64,000 bases of DNA from Galeopsis tetrahit (lineage: Eukaryota > Streptophyta > Magnoliopsida > Lamiales > Lamiaceae), in the NCBI GenBank assembly GCA_963675135.1, contig OY776119.1:68875727-68939726 (forward strand). The letters are read 5' to 3'. The notes beneath the pieces were generated by a model that saw only the letters and a program-made list of their open reading frames with translations, was not told the origin of the DNA and did not search any database. Position numbers and translations under genes: made by a program. Every line of letters starts with the position of its first letter. Position 1 is the first letter of the stretch. Shown here piece after piece: positions 21,747-35,097 of the stretch.

Positions 21747-23612
21747 TGACTTTTCTCGTTTTTCAACACTTTTTAAGCACTTGACAATTCGAGCCCCACA
21801 AGCGTATGGGTTCGATTGTAGTACGTAAGTACGACCAAGTAGTATTTTTCGTTCCAAGGATTTAATTGAGTGCAAGCAAATCCCTAAAGTTATAAGTTTT
21901 CATGCTATTGTAGTAACTAAATGTGTTTGTTGGATTTTTGGGAATTAAAACACAAGTATTAAACTAAATTAACTAAGATAAACAAGAAATAGACAAAAGT
22001 TATAACAAGCTATCTAACTTTCGATAGAAAGTGCAAGAGAATGGTATTGTCTCGGGTGTTTCCGTTTTGTGGGTAATTCAATGAGTTAACGAACCAATTG
22101 CATGAATTAAACTATGGTTTTGGGATTAAGCTAAAGGCTATCACTCGTGTGTGTAGACAAATCCCTCGTGAGGCCTAGGTGAACACGTGCATTAATTAGC
22201 AATTATATAGTCTAATCAATACCATAAGCTCCTAAGATAGTGTCTCATAAACACGTTCAACACGGTTACTAATGTTTATGAGACGCCCTCTCACTAATCT
22301 AATAGACGACCTCTAATCGAATAGTGTCTAGTGTCGTCGATCTAAGCAATCAACCCCCGGTCGGTGTAGCTAATTACTATGTCAATTCTAATCGATTAAT
22401 TCAAGCTCATACACACACTCTTAATCATGCAACCCAATACGGTCGTTGAAGTCGACAAAACTAACAATGCTAGCTAATAGGGTGAATTAATCAATTGAAT
22501 CATGGAAATTACAACACTAGAAACATATACACCCAATTCCTAAGCTAATCATGCAATCAATCCATAATTACACTAAACACCCATCAAAACATTCACACCC
22601 AAGGCAATAAGAGCTTAGCCCATGGTTCTAGAATAGAATCTCATGGCTACAACAACAAATAACATCAAATTCATAATAAAATAACAATAGAATGGAGAAA
22701 TTAAGAAAATACCAAATTGAATTGCAAAATAGAGTAATATCACCTTGATCATGAAAATGTAGCTACAAAACGATGTAATAGACGATGCCCGATGATAATC
22801 GTAGCTTGATTTGAAGTAAAAACCACTATTCTATCTAATCTAATGAAGAAATTAAACTAATCTATGAAGAACACCTACTACTATGTGAATGTGTGTGAAG
22901 AAAGCTTGTAAAAGGAGTAAGACTCCCTTTTAAAACTCAAATTTGGTCTATTTATAGTTGGGGTGGAAGTCTTGGGTGAATTTTGCAATTAGGCCCTTCA
23001 AAAATGGAGAAAATGGGGCAAAACCCCCGAAAATGAGTTGGAAACAGGTGGCCCGGCCGGGCCAAAACTTCGTAAGTTGATTTGGGCCAAAAATACGCGC
23101 GGGGGTGAACTTATCAAAAATGTGGGTGCGCAAAATGGACTGGAAGCAGGTGGCCCGACCGGGTGGGAAAAGTGGCCCGGCTGGGCGGAACTCTCGTAAG
23201 TTGAAATTTGCAAAAATATGCGCAGTGGGTGAACTTAACAAAAAGTTGGGTGCAGAAACTGTGGCCCGGTCGGGCGGGCGGGTCGGCCCGGTCGGGCGGA
23301 TACTTCGGCCCAGATTTCTTCCTCTGTCTTCGTCCCTTCATATCTCGAGCTTCCGACCTCCGATTGACTTGATTCTTTTTTTCATTCCACTCCATTTTTC
23401 GAGACGAATCCAACCGTGCACTCCTATTCCTGATCCAGTAAAGTATGGTTGGTGTTTTGCTCCAAATTCCATCGTATTTCCTACAAAATCGACAAAACAC
23501 AACCTTTCTCTCATTTCGGCTTAAACAATCATATTCAATGTATAATTCAATGAAATCAACATCAAATGAGCTTCAAATATGCATCTAAATAGTGTAAATT
23601 CCACCCGAATCA
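21747..23612 (-). repeat. LTR 2 of the Athila array (shared middle LTR)
   Basis: 1,866 bp, flanked by a primer site on its left and a polypurine tract on its right, so it serves as 5' LTR of the first unit and 3' LTR of the second. It has a private change (ggctgggc at about 23179) in one GC motif. Confidence 0.92.
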
Positions 23613-23626
23613 ACTCCCCCAAACTT
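23613..23626 (-). promoter_or_regulatory. Polypurine tract, second internal region
   Basis: aagtttgggggagt on the minus strand beside LTR 2, same as at 16706-16719. Confidence 0.85.
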
Positions 23627-25388
23627 AAAGTGTTGCTCGTCCTCGAGCAACGAAAGAATTACAACGTGAGGGTGAAATTTACAACTAGATGATCAATGAA
23701 AGATCCCATGTATCAAATGACATGAAATTAATTCTTCTTCCTCAAGATACATTCTCAAAAATGATCACAAGTTCAATATTGAAAATCAAACTAATTACCT
23801 CACACATGCTCAACATACAATAACAAGTGATGGTGATGACAATATCCAAATGCTCAAGTTCAACTCACAAGATATAGTGTTTCTCTCAAACACTCAAACA
23901 AATTAAGGACAATAGACACTCATCAATCAAATCACGCATTGCAATTGCCATAAGCTTGCCCAAGCTCTACCATCTTTCCACCACAAATATGTTCAACTAT
24001 GAGATCAATAGGTCTTAACCAAGGACGTAACGTTGGCTCTTTGGACGGGGTATGATGAATATGGAGGAAGTGACTCGTCTAGTGGAGAACGAAAGTTGTT
24101 TTTCAACACATCAAGCTTATGCTCATAAGGTTTACACACCTTCATTCTCACTTTTCATTCAAATTTCTCACATGCAATCATCTCCTCCTCTTTTTTAGCC
24201 AATCACTTCACCTTTCAATTTATTTTCTTCTCAAGCACTTGGGGCTCATTGTCCCTCTTTTCTTTCTCAATTTTTTATTTTCTCATTTTCTCATCACTTC
24301 CATCTTTTTCTTTCTTTTCACACCCTTGCCAATTTTTCTCTTCAAACTAAAGGCATTTAAGCATATGTTTTACCACTTTCTTTTTGTTCTCCACTAGAAT
24401 TGGACATCAAAGGCTCACAAAGCTAAATGGTTAAACATGGTAGGTTGCCAAGAGAATGGGAACTCAAGCTCAAACGGGCTAACTACGGAAGATTTCTTTG
24501 GTTATTGGAAAAATATGGCTAAGTGACTTGTAGTACGAAAGATGGCCTACATCATATCTCAAAGTATCACACAAGTATGATCTCAAGCAAGGACTTGGGC
24601 AAGTTCTAGAAAAACAAGCAATGAATTGATCCACTCAAGAATGAAATAAACCGGATTAATGTTCGGTTCAAAGCTCAACTCTCACCGGTTCATTCAATAC
24701 TCAATCATTCATCAATCATCATCACACATAACTCATTGTGCATGCAAAACATCCATAGGCAACGAGATGACAACAACACAAACAAGATGATTCATTCCAA
24801 TCATGTACACATTCAAGGAATCAAATTCACAACAAATAACCATCAAATGTGTCTCAATGATCATTTAAGTTCAAATTACACACGTACACAAGAATACACA
24901 TTGGTGTCAATAGAAAATGTAAAAACGAACATACCCCCCCAAACTTTTTCATTGCAAAGTAATTAAAAGTTTGGAAAAATAGTGTTGCATTGATATTGCC
25001 ACCAAGTGCTAACCATACAAATCTACACACATGGGCCACTATCCCATCAATTAACACTAAGAGTAGCTAAGCAATCAATGTCATGAACAAGAATATAAAT
25101 TCCACTACCCCCCCAAACTTAGTAATTGCTATGCAATTCCTAAGAATTGGGGTGGGCGTACCTCTTACGATTGCTATAGCTACACCTTCTTCTTAGCACA
25201 AAGTTCCACTTTCAATCCACTTGTCCATTCGATCCAAGCTTCTCCAACTACATCAAAACTCGCAAACACATCAAAATAAACTAACAAAGCAAATAAAATG
25301 AACAAAATTGAAATAAAGCAAGTAAAAATGGGTTGCCTCCCATTTAGCGCTAGGTTTAACGTCCTATGCCGGACGGAACTTAACAAGT
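23627..25388 (-). other. Non-coding 3' internal region, copy 2
   Basis: Near-identical to 16720-18481; no polymerase motifs. A 70-codon minus-strand frame at 25180-25392 appears only because of a small difference from copy 1 and has no signature. Confidence 0.8.
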
Positions 25389-28300
25389 TCATACTTCTCT
25401 TTCTTTGAATGGAGGATGATAGTACTTGACATTGTGCTCATCGGTGATGAACACTTCATCCTCCTCACTTTCCAACGCAATGCCTCCTCCATAGACCAAT
25501 TTCTTCATTACCAACATTTTCCGTTCCTTGAGCTTCATCTTTCCAAGGACTTCCATCATTCCCAAGGTGCCCCATACCACCGTATCTCCAATTTCAAATC
25601 CCTTCTCAATCTTTCTCTCCTTTGAACTCTTTCTTCTTCCCTCTTCATCTTCACTACCCTCAAGGAACTTATCAAAACTCTTCTCCTTATAAAACTCCCC
25701 CAAACTTGAGTTTTGCTCAAGTTTGGGAGTTTTCTTCAATTTGTTATCATCTCCCGGATCTTTCAATGGGATTTTTGGTAATGGCTTTTTCACATAAATG
25801 TCACATTCTTGGATGGAGGGGGATTCCTTCTTTCTTGGGGAACTCTCAATTGAGCCATACTTGGAGAAAATCACTTTCTCTCCATTCACCTCCAATGTTA
25901 CCTCCCCTTTTCTCAAATTGATGTTTGCTCCCCCCGTGGCAAGAAACGGCCTCCCAAGAATCAATGGGATATTTGCATCTTCTTTCATATCTAACACCAC
26001 GAAGTCGGCCGGAATGATGAACTTGTCAATCTTCACCAATACATCTTCAATGATCCCTTTAGGATGGGTGATGGAACGATCCGCTAATTGGAGAGTAATT
26101 GATGTGGGCACTACTTCTCCAAGTCCCAAACGCTTGAAGATTGAAAGTGGCATCAAATTTATGCTAGCTCCCAAATCACAAAGAGCTTTCATCATGGGAT
26201 CATCACTAATATCACATGGGAGAGTGAAACTACCCGGATCCTTGAGTTTTTCGGGAGGAGTTCGTTGAAGGATAGCACTACATTCTTCGGTCAACTTGAT
26301 CTTCTCATCATCCACTAGTTTCTTCTTGTTTGCTATTGCATCCTTTAGAAACTTCATGTAATGAGGTACTTGCTCTAAAGCATCCGAAAGTGGAAGATCA
26401 ATGTGGATTTTCTTGAAGATATCCAAAAACTTCCCAAACTTCTCATCCATTTTCTTCATGTATCTTCCCGGGTATGGAAGTGGCTCATATGTAATGGGCA
26501 CCCCCCATTTATCACAAGGTACCTCAAGCTTCTTCTTCTTCAAATCTTTTGCAATTCTCCACTTTGGAATTCTTGGAGCAACCTCTCCACTTCCAACTTT
26601 TTCTATCCTCTTCTTTTCCTCTTCCTCCCTTTCTTTTGCCTTCAACACTTCACCCTCTTCCAATTCAATTGAAGAAACTCCATAATGTTCACCACTTGAA
26701 ATTTTAATAGCATTACAATGCTCACGTGGGTTTACCTCGGTGTTTGAGGGCAATTTACCCTTTGTATGTTGAGATCCAATGGAAGTTGCCAATTGTCCCA
26801 TTTGGAATTCCATCGCTTTTTGATTACTCAAGAGTTGAGCAAGGATGGACTCGGTTGCTTCGACTTTCTTCTCAATTGTTTCAAATCTCTTATCACTCAT
26901 ATCCATCCTCTTCATGAGGTGTTCAAGAAGCTCATCCGTGGAGGATTTCCCTTCTCCACTTGGTAGTTTTGCTCCGGGATCAAATCCGGGAGGATATTGA
27001 ATAGCACCTTTAGGATTCGAATATGACAAATTCTCATTCCTCCGAAAATTCGGGTTTTGAGGGGCTTGGTATTGAGGGGATGGTCCCCCTTGACCTTGAG
27101 ATGATGAAGATTGCCCTTGGAATCGGTTTTGAGGAGGAGCTTGATATCCTTGGCCACGATTTTGATATGGTGGTTGGCCTTGATATTGTCGGTTCCCTTG
27201 AAAATTTTGTGGATACCCTTGTTGACCCATGTATTGCACTTCTTCCATATGTCCCAATTGAGGATCTTCTTGCACAAAGGATAAATGATTATCTCTTGTT
27301 TGAGATAAAACATTTACCTTTTCAATGAGTGTAGACATCATTGCTCTTATGCTATCATTAGCATCCACTTGGGCTACCCGATTTTGTGCTCCACGGTCTA
27401 CTCTCGTCTTGAAAGTATTGCTTGCTATCCCCTCTATTATGTCATTGATCTCCTCCACCGATTTCATCCAAATTGAACCCCCCGCACAAGCATCAATGTG
27501 GTGTTGATCTTCCAATCGTAACCCACCAATGAACCAACATGTTGTTTGTTCTATTGGGAAACCATGATGGGGGCATGTGATGAGAAGACTCGTAAACCTT
27601 TCCCATGCTTCTTTGATTCCCTCATTTGGACCTTGTTGGAACGTAGAGATCTTTTGCTTGACTTCCATCGTCTTTGAAGGAGGGTAGTACTTCAATAGAA
27701 ATCTCTTCTTCAACTCTTCCCACGTCCTCACTTCTCCGGCGGGAATGCTTGATTGTAGCCAAGCTTTTGCTTTCCCCGACAATGTAAACGGAAATAGCCT
27801 CATCTTTTTAGCATCTCCCGACACTCCATTTTGCTTGAGAGTGTCGGCTATCTCCAAGAATTGAGCAAGATGTTCATTCGGGTCTTCCTCAAATCCTTCC
27901 TCCGTCCTTCCTTCAAATTGTCTCTCCCTCAACATCCTTAATAGAGAGGCACTAATCTCAAAGTTGTTTGCCTCCACCCTTGGTCTTGCCAACCCATCGT
28001 AATGCTCCCTAGGTTGAGGCTCAAAATATTCCCTCATTGGCCTTCCATGGTACACACGTTGAGGTTCTTATATATGTTGAGGTGGAGGAACATATTCTTC
28101 TTGGATTTGTTGAGGTGGAGGATATTGGTAAAGTGGAGGATATGGGTGTTGATGGAGTGGACATGGATGAGGTGGAGGTGGTGGATAATAGGCTTGTTGT
28201 GGAGGTGGATAAGGGTAAGGATTGTATCCTTGATATGGAAGGTGGTTTTGGGGTGGGTATTGTGGATTGGGAACTTGGAGATTTGGTGGAGGGTTTTGAG

Positions 28301-28511
28301 GGTGATTACCTCCTTGTTGATTCCCAACTTGGGGATTATCTCTTTGAAGCTCATCATCTCCAATTGGTGGAGGATTCAACTCTTCGTTGTTCTCCATCTC
28401 AAGATGCTCTACGACTCTTTGATGGTTTCTACCTCGATTTCTTCTCCTTGCGTGTGCCTCAATCTCAAGATCCAATGGTTCCAAATTTCCTCCACGAGAT
28501 CTTGTGATCAT
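25389..28511 (-). pseudogene. Athila gag-protease, copy 2 (one stop)
   Basis: The better-preserved copy: a single TAA at 28068-28070 interrupts an otherwise continuous gene of about 1,040 codons; the open part downstream is 888 codons. Retrotrans_gag lies at about residues 55-190 of that part, a Gln/Pro-rich linker at about 290-360, and the aspartic protease from about residue 630 with DLGAS (Athila-type, in place of DTGA/DSGA) and ILGRPFLATGG. It encodes capsid plus protease, not replication enzymes. Being shared by both copies, the stop predates the duplication or is suppressed or read through. The C-terminal 150 residues are charged (KKPLPKIPLKDPG, EGSEDEEGRRKSSKERK) and of unknown role. 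Confidence 0.92.
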
Positions 28512-28634
28512 ACACCTACAAAAGACAAGTATCAAAGCCCACAAAGAGAAACGAAGAACAAGATAACGAAAAAGAAATGCTACTATCAATAACACTTAAC
28601 AAACTCTAAGTTTCACTAACAACACTCGCTTAAA

Positions 28635-28652
28635 TCCCCGGCAGCGGCGCCA
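28635..28652 (-). promoter_or_regulatory. Primer binding site (tRNA-Asp), second unit
   Basis: Identical to 21728-21745, one base from LTR 3. Confidence 0.88.
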
Positions 28653-28653
28653 T

Positions 28654-30519
28654 TGACTTTTCTCGTTTTTCAACACTTTTTAAGCACTTGACAATTCGAG
28701 CCCCACAAGCGTATGGGTTCGATTGTAGTACGTAAGTACGACCAAGTAGTATTTTTCGTTCCAAGGATTTAATTGAGTGCAAGCAAATCCCTAAAGTTAT
28801 AAGTTTTCATGTTATTGTAGTAACTAAATGTGTTTGTTGGATTTTTGGGAATTAAAACACAAGTATTAAACTAAATTAACTAAGATAAACAAGAAATAGA
28901 CAAAAGTTATAACAAGCTATCTAACTTTCGATAGAAAGTGCAAGAGAATGGTATTGTCTCGGGTGTTTCCGTTTTGTGGGTAATTCAATGAGTTAACGAA
29001 CCAATTGCATGAATTAAACTATGGTTTTGGGATTAAGCTAAAGGCTATCACTCGTGTGTGTAGACCAATCCCTCGTGAGGCCTAGGTGAACACGTGCATT
29101 AATTAGCAATTATATAGTCTAATCAATACCATAAGCTCCTAAGATAGTGTCTCATAAACACGTTCAACACGGTTACTAATGTTTATGAGACGCCCTCTCA
29201 CTAATCTAATAGACGACCTCTAATAGAATAGTGTCTAGTGTCGTCGATCTAAGCAATCAACCCCCGGTCGGTGTAGCTAATTACTATGTCAATTCTAATC
29301 GATTAATTCAAGCTCATACACACACTCTTAATCATGCAACCCAATACGGTCGTTGAAGTCGACAAAACTAACAATGCTAGCTAATAGGGTGAATTAATCA
29401 ATTGAATCATGGAAATTACAACACTAGAAACATATACACCCAATTCCTAAGCTAATCATGCAATCAATCCATAATTACACTAAACACCCATCAAAACATT
29501 CACACCCAAGGCAATAAGAGCTTAGCCCATGGTTCTAGAATAGAATCTCATGGCTACAACAACAAATAACATCAAATTCATAATAAAATAACAATAGAAT
29601 GGATAAATTAAGAAAATACCAAATTGAATTGCAAAATAGAGTAATATCACCTTGATCATGAAAATGTAGCTACAAAACGATGTAATAGACGATGCCCGAT
29701 GATAATCGTAGCTTGATTTGAAGTAAAAACCACTATTCTATCTAATCTAATGAAGAAATTAAACTAATCTATGAAGAACACCTACTACTATGTGAATGTG
29801 TGTGAAGAAAGCTTGTAAAAGGAGTAAGACTCCCTTTTAAAACTCAAATTTGGTCTATTTATAGTTGGGGTGGAAGTCTTGGGTGAATTTTGCAATTAGG
29901 CCCTTCAAAAATGGAGAAAATGGGGCAAAACCCCCGAAAATGAGTTGGAAACAGGTGGCCCGGCCGGGCCAAAACTTCGTAAGTTGATTTGGGCCAAAAA
30001 TACGCGCGGGGGTGAACTTATCAATAATGTGGGTGCGCAAAATGGACTGGAAGCAGGTGGCCCGGCCGGGTGGGAAAAGTGGCCCGGCCGGGCGGAACTC
30101 TCGTAAGTTGAAATTTGCAAAAATATGCGCAGTGGGTGAACTTAACAAAAAGTTGGGTGCAGAAACTGTGGCCCGGTCGGGCGGGCGGGTCGGCCCGGTC
30201 GGGCGGATACTTCGGCCCAGATTTCTTCCTCTGTCTTCGTCCCTTCATATCTCGAGCTTCCGACCTCCGATTGACTTGATTCTTTTTTTCATTCCACTCC
30301 ATTTTTCGAGACGAATCCAACCGTGCACTCCTATTCCTGATCCAGTAAAGTATGGTTGGTGTTTTGCTCCAAATTCCATCGTATTTCCTACAAAATCGAC
30401 AAAACACAACCATTCTCTCATTTCGGCTTAAACAATCATATTCAATGTATAATTCAATGAAATCAACATCAAATGAGCTTCAAATATGCATCCAAATAGT
30501 GTAAATTCCACCTGAATCA
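28654..30519 (-). repeat. LTR 3 of the Athila array (5' LTR)
   Basis: 1,866 bp; outermost 5' LTR in element sense. Private changes include cctgaatca at the very end, ataatgtg at about 30024 and a repaired ggcccggccggg motif at about 30059. Followed by the acggc duplication. Confidence 0.92.
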
Positions 30520-30524
30520 ACGGC
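30520..30524. repeat. Target-site duplication acggc (right)
   Basis: Matches 14835-14839 exactly. Confidence 0.9.
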
Positions 30525-33334
30525 GCATCGATTTCGTTTTGAAACTTCTTGGCTTCAAGAGGACCAGTGCGCAGCCCTAATTAGATCGGCATGGGTGCGG
30601 ACGGAATCTGGGGCGGCTTTTAATCAGCTAGCCTCCAAGATTAGTGTTTGTAGTGAGAAACTGGGGGACTGGGATTCCCAGAATTTTGGGAATATCCCTC
30701 GGCAGATTGTTCGGAGCAAGAGAGAATTATCCAAGTTGCAGAGGGGCAGACAAACAGTGGAAAATGTGCAGGCGGCAAGAGCTTTAGAAAATAAAATTAA
30801 GGTGCTTGTCCATAAGGAAGAATTATATTAGCTATAGAGATCGAGAGTTAGTTGGATGAGGGAGGGGGACAAGAACACGAGTTTCTTTCACAGGATATCG
30901 AGCGGGAGAAAGAAGAGAAATTACATCCATGAAGTTATAGCCCCGGATGGGAGTCGGGTGGAGGAGGTGCAGGGGGTGAAAGATGTCTCTATATCGTATT
31001 TTGAGAGGCTTTTTACTGCTGCGGGGACCTTGGACATGGATGAGGCTATTGAGGCTATAGATTGCAGGGTGACCAGGGACACTCACGCATTGTTAGCACA
31101 ACCGTTCACGGAGGCGGAGGTGACTAAGGCTCTATTCCAAATGCATCCAACCAAAACTCCGGGGCCTGATGTGTTAGTGAATGGATCCCCTACTCAGATG
31201 TTCCGTCCCTCGAGGGGTATTCGCCAAGGGGATCCCCTATCCCCATTCTTATTCTTGTTCTGTGCAGAAGCGTTGTCGGCCCTCATTCGACGACACTTGG
31301 AGAGGGGTTTATTACATGGAATCCGGATCTGTAGACAGGCTCCCCCTGTATCTTGCTTGTTCTTCGCGGACAATACTGTCATATTTGGGAGGGCAACTTT
31401 CAATGAATTAGAAGCAATTAAAAGAATTCTACATGTGTATGAGGGGGCATCGGGGTAGGCGATTAATCTCGACAAATCCGATATTGCCTTTAGTAGAGGT
31501 ATTTCGGCGGATAGAGGCGACGAGCTTGCTGGATTATTGGGAGTTAGACGAGTGGATGAACACTCAGTTTATTTGGGCATACCAACAAGGGTGGGCAGGT
31601 CACGGGCTACTGTGTTCCGAAAATTGGTGGACAGGGTACTTAAGAAAATAAAAGATTGGAAGAGTAAGATGCTTTCTATAGCAGGGAAGATCACGTTGGT
31701 CCGCTCTGTGGTCCAATCAATCCCAACGTATCTAATGACCTGTTTTAGGATTCCCTTGAATGTGATCTAAAGGATTGAGTCGGCGGTGGCTAGATTTCTA
31801 TGGGGACAGAAAGGGGAGGAGCGGAGGGTACACTGGTTGATATGGGAGATCCTGTGTCAACCGAAAGATATAGGGGGTTTGGGGTTGAGAAGGCTATCTG
31901 ATTTCAATTTAGCTTTATTGGCTAAACAGGGATGGAGGTTAATACAGGATGACCAATCCTTACTGGCGAGGACATTGAAGGCCAGATACTACCCACGGGG
32001 ATCATTTCGGACAGCGACAATGGGATTCAATGCAAGCTTTATTTGGCGTAGTATTCTAGTTGGGAGATCGGTATTGGAGAAGGGGCTTGTGTGGGTGGTT
32101 GGAACGGGTGAAGGGATTGACGTGCGGGAGCCGTGGGTTTTTTATGGGGGTGAGCCTCACATACAACCTGTGCAGATTGTGGAGGGTCAGACGCTCATGG
32201 TCAGTGAGTTTATTAACGTCTGAGCGAGGTGTTTGACGGCGAGACGATGCGCCGGATATCATCTCTGCCACTGGCTTTGAATGACCGCCCAGATAGATTA
32301 ATGTGGAGATTTTCCAAAAATGGCTTCTATACTGTTTCATCAGGGTATAAGGATGGAACTTCCCAGGACATACAACTGGAGGAAGACTTTTATAGAAGTT
32401 GGTGGAGGCGCTTATGGAAATTAGAGGTGGCTCCTAAGATGAGGGTTTCACGTTTTATCGATATTGATCCGCTGTGTGGCCGTGGGGATGGAGAGATTGA
32501 AACAGGGGAGCACGTCGGTCGCGATTGTGAATGGGCTCGGGCTTTTTGGGAGCTAGCGGGTATTACAAATTTTGGAGGACCGGAGTGGACGCTCGGAAAA
32601 TGGGTGTTGATGATGTTAGAGGCAGCGGCTGATGAATGACAGAGGAGAAGATTTGTTGTGCTGCTATGGAATCTTTGGTTCGCTTGTAACTCCAGGATAT
32701 TTTGGGAATCCGAATTCACCCAGCATAAGGTCATCCAAATGGCGGAGGAGTATATAGTGGAGTATCGAAAGGCTAATATCTATGCCCCTAAATGGAGAGC
32801 ACAACAGCAATCGAACATATGGAAGCCCCCAACGGAGCCGCGGCTCAAACTAAATACAGATGCTTCAGTTCGGCAGGATGAAGGAGTGGGAATTGGGGGT
32901 GTTCTTCGAGATGCGCAGGGGAGAGTCAGATGGTGCTTCGCCCAACATGAACAGAAGGGGTGGGAGGTAGACGTTGTAGAGGCTATGGCTGTAAGGAGGG
33001 GCCTGCTGTGGGCTATGGAAAAGGGAATTGAAGAGTTGGAGATTGAAACTGATTCACAGATAGTGATCAATGCAGTGCTTGAGCAGAAGCCCAACTTATC
33101 ATATCTGGGGGCTATTATCAATGATATTTTGCAGCTAAGCAGGGCGTTTCAGTCAATCTCGTTCTCATGGACGAGAAGAACGGGAAACAAAGTCGCTCAT
33201 CGTTTAGCTCTGTTTGAATTTTCTTGCGTTTCTGATTTCGTTTCAGATTTTGTACCAGCTCATATAGAGCCGGATGTTGAAGCCGATTTGGCACCTTAAT
33301 TAATTTACTTTCCCGTCAAAAAAAAAAAAAAAAT
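30525..33334 (+). pseudogene. LINE reverse transcriptase to RNase H, right part of split LINE
   Basis: Continuation of the LINE begun at 14.4 kb. Visible: RFRFETSW linker, GDKNTSFFHRISSGRKKRN, PFTEAEVTKALFQMHPTKTP, then a deletion of the RT core (from about 31165 the text jumps from PGPD to LVNGSPTQ), GIRQGDPLSPFLF, the catalytic box mutated to FFADNTV, SKMLSIAGKITLVRSV, ARFLWGQ, a decayed zf-RVT region and an RVT_3 RNase H (NTDASVRQDEGVGIGGVLRD, ETDSQIVINAVL, RRTGNKVAHRLA). Stops at about 30829, 31456, 31768, 32221 and 32637 disable it. Ends with a poly(A) tail at 33319-33334. Confidence 0.9.
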
Positions 33335-33737
33335 CATTGGTGTGAATTTGCCTTTATATTTTATTAAATTTTAATTATAACCACTATTTAACTATTATTA
33401 TTATTTAATTTGAATTAATGTTTTTTTTGTGTATTTCACATTTAAATAAAAAATATAATTATAATTGGACTGAATTAATTGAACTAAATAAATATTGAAT
33501 GTATTTAATAAAAAAAAATAATACAATTTATTTTAAACCCCACTTGTTCACCGGTTCTATACTAGTGAATCAATACGTTGCAACTGGTAACAATCATGGC
33601 ACTAAATAAATATCTTGAATTCTATACGAGATATTGCAAATAATGCCTAAAAGATACTTCGTTAACATTAATTAATTTTAAATTTAACAAAATTTCAATT
33701 TAATTGATCTGTCACCAAGTACCTTCCCATCTCAAAA
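33335..33737. other. AT-rich spacer
   Basis: No gene. Target region of the neighbouring LINE insertion. Confidence 0.5.
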
Positions 33738-33750
33738 GATTTATTCACCC
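33738..33750. repeat. Target-site duplication of LINE 2 (left)
   Basis: gatttattcaccc, repeated exactly at 35081-35093 after the poly(A) tail. The preceding aaaa may add up to four more bases. Confidence 0.9.
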
Positions 33751-35080
33751 AAATACTCATATCTTCAAGGATAATTGGGTTTTGGGTTTGGAAAAAGGGC
33801 GTATTCAGTCAACAAATGTTAGTGCCTCATATGTTAATAGGTTCCTCCTTGATTCGGGTTGCTGGAATGAGCATTTGGTACGCCAGGCATTTATGCCACA
33901 TGAAGCTGATTTTATTCTAGAGACACCTCTCTTGGGCTTGCAAGAAAAAGATCATCTGGTTTGGCCTCACTCTTCGAATGGCAAGTTCACAGCTCAGTTC
34001 AGTTTTTCGAAGTCCAAAGTTTTGTACAAGGTAGGTCCTTCCAATCACACAATCATACAAAAAGTCTTTGGAAACTTCAGATTCCGCAGAAGGTTCGGAT
34101 TTTTTGGTGGAAATTAGCAAAGAATTTGGTCGCTTCTGAAGGCAATTTGGCTGCGCATCATGTGCCGATTAATCCATCCTGTAAGTGTTGTGGTTTCAAT
34201 AAAGCGGATACTATTCATTGCATTTTTCAATGCCCTTTTTCTAAGCACACTTGGAAGAAGACTGGACTTTGGAATATGATTAGTAAGTCTTTGAAGAGAG
34301 ATGGATTGGATTTTGTTTCTTGGTGTCATCATAATCTTAATCTTAATGAGATGGCCTTGGTTATAATGGTGGCTTGGGCTATTTGGATTGAAAGATGCAA
34401 GTTTACTCATAATGTGTCACAAGTGGGTATGCATGCTGAATTAGGTAAACCAGGGTTTATTGTGGATTGGGCTATCTCCTATTGGCATGATTTTAAAAGA
34501 TCAAGTATAATTGATAATACTAGTTCGGATCTTATAACCAAAGCAAGGGAATTGTATCCATCACATAGTGAAGGTACGTAATCTCTTATTCACAGATGCG
34601 GCTTTTAACATTGAAAAACAGTTCTTTGCGATTGGTTATGTGTATTTTGGTCCAAGGATGGATTTAGTTTATTCGGGTGCTACCCGGATTGAGAATCCTA
34701 ATTCTGTTTGTGGCGCTGAGTTGAAAGCAATTGAGCTGGCATTAGGTAGATGCATTATGAAGAACATAATTGTGAGAGTCATCTGAAGCAATCAATGCAA
34801 TCATGCACAGGCTGCAGGTTGGGTATGGTGAGAGTCAGACGGTTAATAAGATTAAGAAAATGCTCCAACGAATTTCAGTTTGGGATTGCCAGTATATTCC
34901 AAGGACAATAAATCGTGAGGCTCATGCTTTGGCTCAAAGTTTATTATCATACACTTCTTTTCCTTATGATTAGATTGAAGATGTTTCTCCTTAATATATC
35001 AGGGATTTGTGTGATTCTTCGTCTCAGTGACGAAGTTTGTTTTGGCCTGTAATCATTGTTTGTATTGTCAAAAAAAAAAA
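33751..35080 (+). pseudogene. 5'-truncated LINE (zf-RVT and RNase H)
   Basis: A 1.33-kb LINE 3' end between 13-bp duplications. It encodes the region after RT (NWVLGLEKGRIQ, VNRFLLDSGCWNEHLVRQAF), a zf-RVT zinc domain (IPQKVRIFWWKL, CKCCGFNKADTIHCIFQCPF) and an RVT_3 RNase H (LFTDAAFN, GYVYFGP, GAELKAIELALG, RTINREAHALAQ). Frameshifts at about 34080 and 34560 and a stop at about 34784 disable it. Ends with tgtattgtc plus 11 A. The sequence is quite different from the LINE at 30.5-33.3 kb, so it is another family. Confidence 0.92.
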
Positions 35081-35097
35081 GATTTATTCACCCCACA

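Larger units (their letters stand above)
14840..30519 (-). mobile_element. Athila-derived gag-only retrotransposon array (LTR-int-LTR-int-LTR)
   Basis: A 15,680-bp composite on the minus strand: three 1,866-bp LTRs (14840-16705, 21747-23612, 28654-30519) separating two internal regions of 5,041 bp each. The period is exactly 6,907 bp. The whole array is bounded by one 5-bp duplication, so it arose from a single insertion into a LINE and then grew by unequal recombination between LTRs. The primer site matches the 3' end of plant tRNA-Asp with one mismatch, as in Athila elements. Only gag-protease is encoded; integrase, RT and RNase H are absent, making it a non-autonomous TR-GAG-type element. 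LTRs differ from one another at roughly ten sites by eye, so the insertion is young. Confidence 0.92.

Noticed and set aside
14840..30519. Three independent insertions of one family
   Set aside because: Only one pair of target duplications exists, all units share borders base for base, and the middle LTR has a primer site on one side and a polypurine tract on the other.
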